Positions 1-6,727 of a stretch of 8,524 nucleotides of DNA are shown here, one piece after another. The first letter of the stretch is position 1, and each line of letters opens with the position of its first letter. A program made the position numbers and the translations under genes. This DNA comes from Acidobacteriaceae bacterium (GTDB lineage: Bacteria; Acidobacteriota; Terriglobia; Terriglobales; Acidobacteriaceae): NCBI GenBank assembly GCA_003165095.1, contig PLSH01000364.1:613-9136 (forward strand), written 5' to 3'. The notes under the pieces were generated by a model. The model saw only the letters and a list, made by a program, of their open reading frames with translations. It did not search any database and had not been told where the DNA came from.

Positions 1-1035
1 CCGTTCTCGAACTATGACTTTCGTGTCTATGCGCAGCAGAATGTCATCGATATCGAGAGCTACCGAAGCCTGAAGGCGAGCGAGCGGGCGCTCGATGCGG
101 GCAAGATGGACGAGCAGGATGCGCGCGACCTGATTGTTCGCGCAATTGCCGGGCTCTACCTGAATGCGCAGTCGGCGGCGGCGCGCGCGGACGCGGCAGC
201 ATCGCGAGTAACGGATTCGAGCACGCTGCTGAAGCTGGCGCAGGACAAGCACGATGCAGGCACGGCGACGGGCGTGGATGTGCTGCGCGCCGAGGTGCAG
301 CTTGCAAACGACAGGCAGGCGCTGCTGGAGGCACAGAACCAGGCGAGCCAGTCGCTGCTGGAGCTGGCGCGGAACCTGGGGATGAGCCCGGGAACGCCGC
401 TGGAACTGGCCGAGCCGCTTCGCTACCGGGTTTTGGCGCAGTCGAAGCCTGAAGACTTATTGGCCGGAGCGCTGGAAACGCGGGCCGATTATCTTTCGCT
501 GGCCAGCCAACGGCAGAGCCTGATGGAGCAGCAACGCGCCAATCGCGCCCGATGGTATCCCAAGCTGAGCATCAACGGGAATGTCGGCGAGCTGGGGCGG
601 AGCATCGGCGGTGTGGATACAACAGGGTTGATTCAAGGCCAGGCGGACTTTACCATCTTCGATCGCGACCGGGATGGCGAGGCGCAGCAACTGTTGAGCC
701 GGATGAAGCGAATCGACGATCAGATTGCCGACTTGCGCCGCGGCGTGGACGAGGATATTCGCGAGGCGCTGCTGAATCTGGATTCGACGGCCCAGCAGGT
801 AAAGGTGGCAAGCGATGGTCAGGAGCTGGCACGGCGGGAGCTGGAGCTTGCGCAGGATCGTTTTCAAGCGGGCACGGCCAACAACGTCGAAGTAGTGACG
901 GCCCAGGACGAGCTTGCGCGCGCCGAAGAGAACTACATTCTTGCGGTTTCAAGCCATGTCGACGCGAAGTATGCACTGGCCCGCGCCCTGGGCGATACGG
1001 AGAAGAACATTCTTGAATTTACGGAGAAACCATAG
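1..1035 (+). CDS. TolC-family outer-membrane efflux channel (5' partial)
   Basis: The frame is open from base 1 to the TAG at 1033-1035, giving 344 residues. TolC-family proteins usually have about 430-480, so roughly the first 100, including the signal peptide, lie outside the window. The product should be the outer-membrane and periplasmic exit duct of a tripartite pump, acting as a trimer. The family's internal duplication is visible: KHDAGTATGVDVL at fragment residues 83-95 and RFQAGTANNVEVV at 287-299 are equivalent helix-turn points, each followed by an Ala/Glu/Gln-rich coiled-coil helix. Beta-barrel strand regions fit residues 7-17 and 185-221 (ARWYPKLSING, then QADFTIFDRDRD). The adaptor gene follows 53 bases downstream on the same strand, so this is probably the pump's own channel. 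TolC-family membership is secure; the exact subfamily and substrate are not determinable. Confidence 0.93.
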   Translation, partial: PFSNYDFRVYAQQNVIDIESYRSLKASERALDAGKMDEQDARDLIVRAIAGLYLNAQSAAARADAAASRVTDSSTLLKLAQDKHDAGTATGVDVLRAEVQLANDRQALLEAQNQASQSLLELARNLGMSPGTPLELAEPLRYRVLAQSKPEDLLAGALETRADYLSLASQRQSLMEQQRANRARWYPKLSINGNVGELGRSIGGVDTTGLIQGQADFTIFDRDRDGEAQQLLSRMKRIDDQIADLRRGVDEDIREALLNLDSTAQQVKVASDGQELARRELELAQDRFQAGTANNVEVVTAQDELARAEENYILAVSSHVDAKYALARALGDTEKNILEFTEKP

Positions 1036-1072
1036 CTGGTTTTGGCGAGGCGATGGCGAATGGATTTCTGTT

Positions 1073-1079
1073 GGTGAGG
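1073..1079 (+). promoter_or_regulatory. Ribosome binding site deciding the adaptor start
   Basis: GGTGAGG lies 9 bases before the ATG at 1089. An earlier in-frame ATG at 1053 has a similar GGCGAGG (1044-1050) only 2 bases away, which is too close. Starting at 1089 also places a positively charged MKR directly before the hydrophobic anchor, as expected for this family. Confidence 0.55.
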
Positions 1080-1088
1080 TTGGATGCG

Positions 1089-2126
1089 ATGAAACGATTG
1101 ATTCCGGTTGTGATTCTGCTGGCCGCGGCGGTTGCCGCCGGCGTGTACTTTTATCCGCGACTGAAGAAAAAGGCCGTGCCCGCGAATGAGATCACGCTCT
1201 CGGGGAATATTGAGGCGCACGAGAGCCTGGTGAGTTTCAAGGTGCAGGGACGGGTAATTGAATTGCCCGTCGAGGAGGGCCAGCAGGTGGAGCAGGGCAC
1301 AGTGCTGGCGCGGCTTGAAGATGCGGACCTGAAGCAGAAGGTGCGGATGGACGAGGCGGATGTGCAGGTGCGCGCATCGGACCTGGCGCTTACGCTGGCC
1401 GGAACGCGCGAGCAGGAGGTGAAGGCTTCGCAACAGGCGGTGATGGACGCGAAGGCCGATCTTGACGAGAAGAAGGTCGACAACGACCGCGCGCAGCGGC
1501 TCTTCGCCAAGGATGAAATCTCCGCGCAGGACCGCGACCTGGCTGCGACTGCGCTGAAGCGTGCCGAGGCTACGTTCAGGGCATCGCAGCAGCGGTACAA
1601 CGAAGCAGTGGAAGGCAGCCGCAAGGAAGACATCGCGATTGCGCGCGCCAACCTCGCCGCGGCCAACGCCGGCCTGGGCTTGTCACGCATCGACGCTGGG
1701 TACACGACCCTGCGCGCGCCGACTACGGGCGTGATCACCGTGCGCCAGGCGGAACTCGGTGAAGTGGTTGCGCCCGGTTCTCCGGTGGTTACGCTGGCCG
1801 ATCTCGACCACATCTGGCTGCGCGCATATATCGCGGAAACGGACCTGGGCCGCATTCATTGGGGCCAGGAGGCGACGATCACAACCGACACGTATCCGGG
1901 GAAAAAGTATCACGGGCGCATTTCGTTCATCTCGTCGAACGCGGAGTTTACGCCCAAGAGCGTGCAGACGTCTACCGAGCGCGTCACGCTGGTTTATCGA
2001 ATCAAGATCGATATCGACAATCCCAATCATGAATTGAAGCCCGGCATGCCGGCCGATGCGCATCTCGAACTTGCGATGGCCAGCGCGGGCGTGCACGCAA
2101 CGGAAACAGCGCCGGCGAAGCAATGA
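1089..2126 (+). CDS. ybhG: HlyD/YbhG-type periplasmic adaptor of ABC exporter
   Basis: The 345-residue protein is the membrane-fusion subunit linking the inner-membrane ABC transporter to the outer-membrane channel. Residues 4-22 (LIPVVILLAAAVAAGVYFY) form an N-terminal membrane anchor or uncleaved signal. A split lipoyl/barrel-sandwich domain follows (about 38-78 and 205-238; GRVIELPVEEGQQVEQG and APTTGVITVRQAELGEVV). Between them is a long Ala/Glu/Lys-rich alpha-helical hairpin (about 82-200). A beta-barrel region (243-330) contains the NAEFTPKSVQT segment at 284-294, which matches what I recall of the E. coli YbhG family (AEFTPK). The stop codon overlaps the next start as ATGA (2123-2126), so translation is probably coupled to the first ATPase. 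An alternative start at 1053 would add 12 residues but has poor ribosome-site spacing. The symbol is by homology and gene order; strict orthology is not shown. Confidence 0.92.
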   Translation: MKRLIPVVILLAAAVAAGVYFYPRLKKKAVPANEITLSGNIEAHESLVSFKVQGRVIELPVEEGQQVEQGTVLARLEDADLKQKVRMDEADVQVRASDLALTLAGTREQEVKASQQAVMDAKADLDEKKVDNDRAQRLFAKDEISAQDRDLAATALKRAEATFRASQQRYNEAVEGSRKEDIAIARANLAAANAGLGLSRIDAGYTTLRAPTTGVITVRQAELGEVVAPGSPVVTLADLDHIWLRAYIAETDLGRIHWGQEATITTDTYPGKKYHGRISFISSNAEFTPKSVQTSTERVTLVYRIKIDIDNPNHELKPGMPADAHLELAMASAGVHATETAPAKQ

Positions 2127-3070
2127 CGGAGCCGACTCAATCCGCAATTGTGGCCGGCGGGCTGACCAAGAGTTTTCCCGGGGTGCGGGCCGTGGACGGG
2201 CTGAGCTTCGACGTGCGCGGGGGCGAGATCTTTGGGCTGGTGGGGCCGGATGGGGCGGGGAAGACGACCACGCTGCGGATGCTGGCGGGCATCATGGCGC
2301 CGGACGCGGGCACGGCAATTGTGGCCGGATGCGACGTAGTGCGCGATCCCGAGGGCGCGAAGCACTCGCTCAGCTATATGCCGCAGCGATTCGGACTTTA
2401 CGAAGATCTGACCGTGGACGAGAACATTCGCTTTTACGCGGACCTTTTCGGCGTCCGCAAAGCCGAACGCGACGCCCGCTCAACGCAGTTGCTGGTGGCG
2501 GCGGGAATGAGCGAGTTTCGCACGCGGATGGCGGGCAAGCTCTCCGGCGGCATGAAGCAGAAGCTGGGGTTGGTGTGCGCACTGATTCACCGGCCGAAAG
2601 TGATTCTGCTCGATGAGCCGACGACGGGCGTCGATCCGGTTTCGCGCCGCGACTTCTGGCGCATTTTGTACGAGCTGGTCGCGGAGGGCGTGGCGATTCT
2701 CACTTCGACGGCTTATCTGGATGAGGCGGAGCGCTGTCACCGGGTGGCGCTGATGCACCAGGGCAAACTGCTGTTCTGCGATACGCCGTCAAATTTAAAA
2801 GCGAGGCTGGGCAAGGGCGTGCTTTCAGTTACGTCAGGGGAGCCGCGCCGCGTGCGCAGCGAACTCGAGCAGGCGGAGGGAATCTCAAGCCTGGTGTTGA
2901 CAGGGGACGGAGTGCACGTGGTGGTGGACGATGCGGCGAAGCGCATTGCGGAGTTTGAGGCGCTGCTGAAACGCGCGAACGTGCCATTTGACGCCATTCA
3001 ACAAGTTGCTCCGACGATCGAGGACTTGTTTGTGGACGCGGTCGGCGGCGGAGTTTCAGGCCATGACTGA
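2123..3070 (+). CDS. ybhF: ABC transporter ATPase, YbhF N-terminal-half type, H-loop His replaced
   Basis: This 315-residue cytoplasmic ATPase powers the two downstream permeases. Visible motifs are Walker A GPDGAGKTT (41-49), Q-loop Gln88, signature LSGGM (140-144), Walker B VILLDEP (160-166) with the catalytic Glu present, and D-loop GVDP (169-172). The switch position, normally His, reads STAYLDEAE with Ala197. The GPDGAGKTT variant and a non-His switch also occur, as I recall, in the N-terminal domain of E. coli YbhF. A C-terminal tail (about 230-315) ends APTIEDLFVDAVGG, the usual exporter-ATPase ending. The gene starts inside the adaptor's stop (ATGA) and its last 8 bases overlap the second ATPase gene. 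In E. coli the two ATPase domains are one polypeptide; here they are separate. The symbol is by homology to half of YbhF. Confidence 0.93.
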   Translation: MTEPTQSAIVAGGLTKSFPGVRAVDGLSFDVRGGEIFGLVGPDGAGKTTTLRMLAGIMAPDAGTAIVAGCDVVRDPEGAKHSLSYMPQRFGLYEDLTVDENIRFYADLFGVRKAERDARSTQLLVAAGMSEFRTRMAGKLSGGMKQKLGLVCALIHRPKVILLDEPTTGVDPVSRRDFWRILYELVAEGVAILTSTAYLDEAERCHRVALMHQGKLLFCDTPSNLKARLGKGVLSVTSGEPRRVRSELEQAEGISSLVLTGDGVHVVVDDAAKRIAEFEALLKRANVPFDAIQQVAPTIEDLFVDAVGGGVSGHD

Positions 3071-4019
3071 ACCGGCGAATTCAGTGGTGGCAGAGAACCT
3101 TGTGAAGAGGTTCGGGGATTTTGTGGCTGTGGACAGGCTGAATCTCGCGGTGCACAAGGGCGAAGTCTTCGGATTTCTGGGCCCGAACGGAGCCGGCAAG
3201 TCGACTACAATTCGCATGTTGTGCGGATTGCTCAAACCGAGTTCGGGCCGGGCTACGGTGGCGGGATACGATGTGGGACGCGATCCGGAATCGGTGCGGC
3301 AGAGCATCGGATACATGTCGCAGAAATTCTCTCTGTACAACGACCTCAAAGTGATCGAAAACCTGCGGCTTTTCGCAGGGCTTTACAGCGTACCCCACGA
3401 ACATCTTCAGGAACGCATTGACTGGGCGCTGGAGATGGCGAACCTGAAGGGGCAGGAGAACCTGATTACGGGCACGCTGCCGGGCGGATGGAAACAGCGG
3501 TTGGCGCTGGGCTGCGCGGTGCTGCACCGGCCGCCTATCCTATTTCTCGACGAGCCGACCTCGGGCGTCGATCCCATTTCCAGGCGTCAGTTCTGGGATT
3601 TGATTCACCAGATGGCGCAGGATGGCGTAACCGTTTTTGTGACCACGCATTATATGGAAGAGGCGGAGTACTGCAACCGGCTGGCGCTCATCTTCCGCGG
3701 CAGGATGGTGGCCCTGGGCGCGCCTTCGGAGCTAAAGCGCGATTCGATGACAGGCGAGATTCTGTTGATTGAGTGCGAACCGCTGGGAGCAGCGGTGGAA
3801 GCGCTGCAATCGGCTCCTGGAGTAATGGACGCGGCCGTTTTCGGCAACGCGCTGCACCTGGTGGTGAAGAATGCCGCGGCGGCCCGGCCACAGATTGAGA
3901 AGTACCTGGCGGATCACGAGGTGACGGTCAGCCATATCGAGAAGATTCGCCCCACGCTTGAAGATGTTTTTGTTTCTCTTACCGGCAGACAGGACGCGGC
4001 GGAGGCGCGCACGGCATGA
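3063..4019 (+). CDS. ybhF: ABC transporter ATPase, YbhF C-terminal-half type, altered signature
   Basis: This 318-residue ATPase is the presumed partner of the preceding one in a heterodimer. It has Walker A GPNGAGKST (40-48), Q-loop Gln87, Walker B ILFLDEP (159-165), D-loop GVDP (168-171) and a canonical switch His196 (TTHYMEEAE). The signature reads LPGGW (139-143) instead of LSGGQ; E. coli YbhF has a similarly modified signature in its second domain, from memory. The C-terminal tail ends RPTLEDVFVSLTG. The chosen ATG at 3063 begins MTEPANSVV, which parallels the MTEPTQSAIV start of the upstream paralogue, and overlaps that gene's end by 8 bases. An in-frame ATG at 2988 would add 25 unrelated residues read out of frame inside the upstream gene and is unlikely. 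The end overlaps the first permease start (ATGA at 4016-4019). Confidence 0.93.
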   Translation: MTEPANSVVAENLVKRFGDFVAVDRLNLAVHKGEVFGFLGPNGAGKSTTIRMLCGLLKPSSGRATVAGYDVGRDPESVRQSIGYMSQKFSLYNDLKVIENLRLFAGLYSVPHEHLQERIDWALEMANLKGQENLITGTLPGGWKQRLALGCAVLHRPPILFLDEPTSGVDPISRRQFWDLIHQMAQDGVTVFVTTHYMEEAEYCNRLALIFRGRMVALGAPSELKRDSMTGEILLIECEPLGAAVEALQSAPGVMDAAVFGNALHLVVKNAAAARPQIEKYLADHEVTVSHIEKIRPTLEDVFVSLTGRQDAAEARTA

Positions 4020-5149
4020 GCTTGACGCGGCTGCTGGCGGTGGCCAGAAAAGAAGTGATACACATTGTGCGCGATTCGAGAAGCCTGATTATCGTGGTGA
4101 TCATGCCGGTGACGCTGATGCTTCTCTTTGGGTACGGCGTGAATCTTGATTTGAAGGGACTGCCTGTTTATGTGTACGACCAGGACGGCAGCCAGCAGAG
4201 CCAGGATCTGCTGAAGCATTTCCAGTCGAGCAAATATTTCAATGTGGCGCGGGTGGTGGACAACTACGGCGCGGTGAGCAGGGCGCTCGACGATGGGCAC
4301 GCAAAGATGGGGATCGTAATTCCGTGGAATTTCTCCGAGCGGCTGAGCGAGGGTGGCCCCGTCGAGGTGCAGGCGCTTGTGGATGCCAGCGACGACAACA
4401 CGGCGAATGTGCTTATCGGCTATGCGCAGGCGGTGACGCAGGGCTATTCGTCGGAGATCGAGCTCGAATGGCTTCATGCGCACGGCCAGCCGGTCCAGCC
4501 AGCTTCGGTAGGCGTGGAGACGCGAACCTGGTACAACGAAGACCTGGAAAGCAGCGCGTTTATTGTTCCCGGCGTGCTAGCGCTGGTGATGTCGGTGATC
4601 GGCGCGTTTCTCACCTCGCTTACCATTGCGCGGGAATGGGAGCGGGGATCGATGGAACAACTGATCTCGACGCCGGTAAGCGCCATGGAGATCATGCTGG
4701 GCAAACTGGCGCCTTATTTTGTTGTAGGCATCTTCGATGTGGCCGTTTGCGCGCTGATCGCAATTGCGTGGTTTCACGTGCCGTTTCGCGGCTCGTATGT
4801 GACGCTTGGTGTCAGCTCGGCGCTGTTCATGATTGTGGTGCTGGCGCTGGGATTCTTTATCTCGGTGGCCGCAAAAAACCAGTTTGCGGCCAGTCAGATT
4901 GCTCTGCTGATCACATTTCTTCCGGCATTTCTGCTTTCGGGGTTTCTGTTTCCGATCGAACAGATGCCCATGGTATTGCAGTGGATCACGCGCATACTGC
5001 CGGCGCGCTATTACGTCTCGGTGCTCAAGAAGATTTTTCTCAAGGGCACGCCGACGGACCTGCTGTCAGCCGATCTGATTCCGCTGGCCGTTTTTGCGCT
5101 GCTACTGGCGTTTGTGGCCACGCGTAGTTTTCACAAGCGGCTGGAGTAG
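4016..5149 (+). CDS. ybhS: ABC-2 type permease, YbhS-like
   Basis: This 377-residue inner-membrane subunit would form, with the next gene's product, the substrate path of the exporter. The topology fits ABC-2 exporters: a short cytoplasmic N-terminus with KEVIHIVRDSRS, a first membrane segment (about 24-42, ending LLFGYGVNL), a large extracytoplasmic loop (about 43-178, with VDASDDNTANV at 122-132), then membrane segments near 182-204, 230-253, 262-285, 292-314 and 352-369. The cytoplasmic motif AREWERGSMEQLISTP (205-220) between segments 2 and 3 is the family hallmark. NQFAASQ (288-294) and LPARYYVSVLKKIFL (328-342) match what I recall of E. coli YbhS, which is also about 377 residues. The start overlaps the second ATPase stop. 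Family assignment is secure; substrate is unknown. Confidence 0.93.
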   Translation: MSLTRLLAVARKEVIHIVRDSRSLIIVVIMPVTLMLLFGYGVNLDLKGLPVYVYDQDGSQQSQDLLKHFQSSKYFNVARVVDNYGAVSRALDDGHAKMGIVIPWNFSERLSEGGPVEVQALVDASDDNTANVLIGYAQAVTQGYSSEIELEWLHAHGQPVQPASVGVETRTWYNEDLESSAFIVPGVLALVMSVIGAFLTSLTIAREWERGSMEQLISTPVSAMEIMLGKLAPYFVVGIFDVAVCALIAIAWFHVPFRGSYVTLGVSSALFMIVVLALGFFISVAAKNQFAASQIALLITFLPAFLLSGFLFPIEQMPMVLQWITRILPARYYVSVLKKIFLKGTPTDLLSADLIPLAVFALLLAFVATRSFHKRLE

Positions 5150-5154
5150 AGGAG
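5150..5154 (+). promoter_or_regulatory. Ribosome binding site of second permease
   Basis: AGGAG, within the purine run AGGAGAGGA, lies directly after the first permease's TAG (5147-5149) and 4 bases before the ATG at 5159. This is the only junction among the four ABC genes without an overlap, so the second permease has its own site. Confidence 0.5.
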
Positions 5155-5158
5155 AGGA

Positions 5159-6292
5159 ATGCTGGACCGGCTCAAACAAATGCTGATCAAGGAGTTCATC
5201 CAGGTATTCCGCGACAAGCGCACGCGGTTCATCCTGATTGGTCCTCCGATCATCCAAATGCTGGTCTTCGGCTACGCGGCCACGTTTGAGATTCATCATG
5301 TTCCAACGGTGGTGCTGGACCTGGACCACAGTCAGGAGAGCCGCGACCTGGTGTCGCGCTTTACTTCCAGTCCGTATTTCGATGTGCAGCGGCAGCTCAC
5401 GGACTCGCGCCAGATTCGCGATCTGATCGACGGCGGCGAGGCGACGGTGGGCGTAGAGATCGACGCGGGCTTCGCGCAAAAGCTTCGCAAGGGCGAGACC
5501 GCGCCGCTGCAGGTGATTGTGGACGCGACCAACTCGAACACGGCGCTGATTGCCTCCAGCTACATTTCGCAAATTGCGCTGGGTTTTGCCGGGGAGTACC
5601 AGCAGGACCGGATCGGACGGATTGCTCCACAGCTGATGGAGCAGATGCCGATGGTGGAGCTTGAGCCGCGGCCGTGGTACAACGCGGGACTGAGCAGCCG
5701 CTGGTTTTTTGTGCCGGGGGTGATCGGCAGCCTGACGCTGGTGCTGGTGATCACGCTGACGGCTTTTGCGGTAGTGCGGGAGCGCGAGATCGGCACGCTG
5801 GAGCAGATTATGGTGACGCCGATTCGCCCGGTAGAGTTCATCCTGGGCAAGACGCTGCCGTTTTTCCTGATCGGACTGTTTGACGTTTCATTGATTGCCA
5901 CGGTGGGGACGCTTTGGTTCCAGGTACCATTTCGCGGTCATATTTCGGTGCTGTTCGCGGGCGCGATTCTGTTTCTGATTTGCATGCTGGGCGTGGGTTT
6001 ACTCATCTCCACAGTTTCGTCGACGCAGCAGCAGGCGATGGTGACAGCCTTCTTCTTCATCATGCCCGCTATCACGTTTTCAGGATTCGGATTTCCTATT
6101 GCTACGATGCCGCAGTGGCTGCAATACATGACCTACCTGAGCCCTCTGCGCTATTTTCTGGTAGTGCTGAGGGGCACATATCTGAAAGGCGTGGGAGTGG
6201 AGATTTTGTGGCCGCAGATGGCGGCGATGGCGGGGTTGGGATTCAGCCTGCTGGCGATCGCGATGCTTCGGTTTCACAAGGCGCTGGATTAA
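5159..6292 (+). CDS. ybhR: ABC-2 type permease, YbhR-like
   Basis: This second 377-residue permease is a paralogue of the preceding one. It has the same plan: cytoplasmic KEFIQVFRDKRT, membrane segment about 24-42 (ILIGPPIIQMLVFGYAATF), an extracytoplasmic loop about 43-180 with VDATNSNTAL (121-130), and membrane segments near 184-205, 232-254, 262-285, 292-314 and 351-370. The hallmark VREREIGTLEQIMVTP (206-221) is present. SSTQQQAM (287-294) matches what I recall of E. coli YbhR, distinguishing it from the YbhS-like neighbour, which has NQF there. Both permeases share PFRG, xLKG and a FHKxL(D/E) C-terminus. It is the last gene of the operon: 435 non-coding bases follow. The two permeases probably form a heterodimer served by the two ATPases. 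Confidence 0.93.
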   Translation: MLDRLKQMLIKEFIQVFRDKRTRFILIGPPIIQMLVFGYAATFEIHHVPTVVLDLDHSQESRDLVSRFTSSPYFDVQRQLTDSRQIRDLIDGGEATVGVEIDAGFAQKLRKGETAPLQVIVDATNSNTALIASSYISQIALGFAGEYQQDRIGRIAPQLMEQMPMVELEPRPWYNAGLSSRWFFVPGVIGSLTLVLVITLTAFAVVREREIGTLEQIMVTPIRPVEFILGKTLPFFLIGLFDVSLIATVGTLWFQVPFRGHISVLFAGAILFLICMLGVGLLISTVSSTQQQAMVTAFFFIMPAITFSGFGFPIATMPQWLQYMTYLSPLRYFLVVLRGTYLKGVGVEILWPQMAAMAGLGFSLLAIAMLRFHKALD

Positions 6293-6319
6293 ACCGAATC
6301 AATTGGTGAGATGGACAAC

Positions 6320-6331
6320 GCACGATCGTGC
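6320..6331. repeat. 12-bp perfect palindrome after the exporter operon
   Basis: GCACGATCGTGC reads identically on both strands and starts 28 bases after the last permease's stop. It could be a dimeric operator or a short stem with a GATC loop. About two 12-bp palindromes are expected by chance in a window this size, so function is unproven. Confidence 0.3.
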
Positions 6332-6408
6332 TTCTCCGCAGTGTTTGTGGTCGATAAGAGGGTGGTATGGGTTCGTGCTGTTTCGTCATTGCCGCTAAAA
6401 CAAGAACG

Positions 6409-6427
6409 GGGTGCCCAGTGGGCGCCC
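6409..6427 (+). terminator. Stable hairpin, possible end of the exporter transcript
   Basis: GGGTGCCC and GGGCGCCC pair over 8 positions with one U-G wobble, closing a 3-base AGT loop. It lies about 115 bases after the last permease. There is no T-tract after it (AATTGAGAC follows), so intrinsic termination is doubtful; it may protect an RNA end or belong to a repeat element. Confidence 0.35.
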
Positions 6428-6524
6428 AATTGAGACACTTAGGTTCGCAGGGGAGCGGCCTCATTTATTCTTAATTTCAGGATATTTATTGTTTTAGCGA
6501 TGGAAGGGTGCCTGGCAGCCCGTA

Positions 6525-6540
6525 TGGGGTTCGACCCCCA
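6525..6540. repeat. GC-rich inverted repeat upstream of the glycosidase gene
   Basis: TGGGG (6525-6529) pairs with CCCCA (6536-6540) around TTCGAC. A further TGGC (6513-6516) pairs with GCCA (6541-6544) across an 8-base bulge. The core resembles a tRNA T-arm, but no tRNA can be folded around it. Confidence 0.35.
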
Positions 6541-6710
6541 GCCAATGATGGCGCGGAGGGATTAGAATCTCAGTTTCCGGCATCCCGGTCTGTCTGGATG
6601 TACTTTTACCTTTTGGCCGCGGCTTTTACGCCGGACTGAGCCGGGGCAGTGGCGCGATGCGCAAGGGTTTCCAGGAGCAGGCGCAGGACGCCGGGATGGA
6701 TGACGGAGAC

Positions 6711-6716
6711 AGGGAG
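6711..6716 (+). promoter_or_regulatory. Candidate ribosome binding site of the glycosidase gene
   Basis: AGGGAG lies 11 bases before the ATG at 6728 and 14 before the adjacent in-frame ATG at 6731. The spacing favours 6728. An in-frame TGA at 6701-6703 excludes any longer ATG start. Confidence 0.4.
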
Positions 6717-6727
6717 TTCGGCTTCTG

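Larger units (their letters stand above)
6293..6727. other. Intergenic region with hairpins, palindrome and AT-rich island; no convincing gene
   Basis: This stretch separates the exporter operon from the glycosidase gene. Reading on, I see a 12-bp perfect palindrome (6320-6331), a strong GC hairpin (6409-6427), an AT-rich island (about 6461-6495) unlike the rest of the window, and a GC-rich inverted repeat (6525-6540). A weaker stem GCATCC/GGATGT (6580-6585 with 6596-6601) is followed by a T-rich run. TAGAAT at 6563-6568 resembles a -10 box, but I find no matching -35. Two tiny + strand frames exist (6311-6433, 40 codons; 6657-6728, 23 codons), neither with convincing support. It likely carries operon termination and the promoter of the next gene. 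Confidence 0.5.

Noticed and set aside
83..299. Possible repeat array in the channel gene (similar AGTA-containing segments)
   Set aside because: The two copies are the normal internal duplication of TolC-family proteins, about 204 residues apart, and not a DNA repeat.
1053..1088. Longer start for the adaptor at ATG 1053
   Set aside because: Its purine-rich site is only 2 bases away, while the ATG at 1089 has a well-spaced site and a normal charged-then-hydrophobic N-terminus.
1151..1855. A 234-codon minus-strand frame opposite the adaptor gene
   Set aside because: It is Ser/Arg/Ala-rich, motif-free and fully covered by a well-supported adaptor gene on the other strand.
2988..3062. Longer start for the second ATPase at ATG 2988
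   Set aside because: The extra 25 residues are unlike ATPase N-termini, lie wholly inside the first ATPase gene, and the ATG at 3063 gives an N-terminus matching the paralogue.
4324..5127. A 267-codon + strand frame inside the first permease gene
   Set aside because: The permease frame has membrane segments and the ABC-2 motif, whereas this frame is a Gly/Arg/Ala/Cys-rich shadow.
6311..6433. A 40-codon + strand frame just after the exporter operon
   Set aside because: GGTGAG directly abuts its ATG with no spacer, the frame runs through the hairpin at 6409-6427, and the product has no recognisable feature.
6487..6568. Sigma-70 promoter in the AT-rich island (TATTGT at 6487, TAGAAT at 6563)
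   Set aside because: Each -10-like box lacks an acceptable -35 at 16-18 bases, so I do not call a promoter, although one in this gap is likely.
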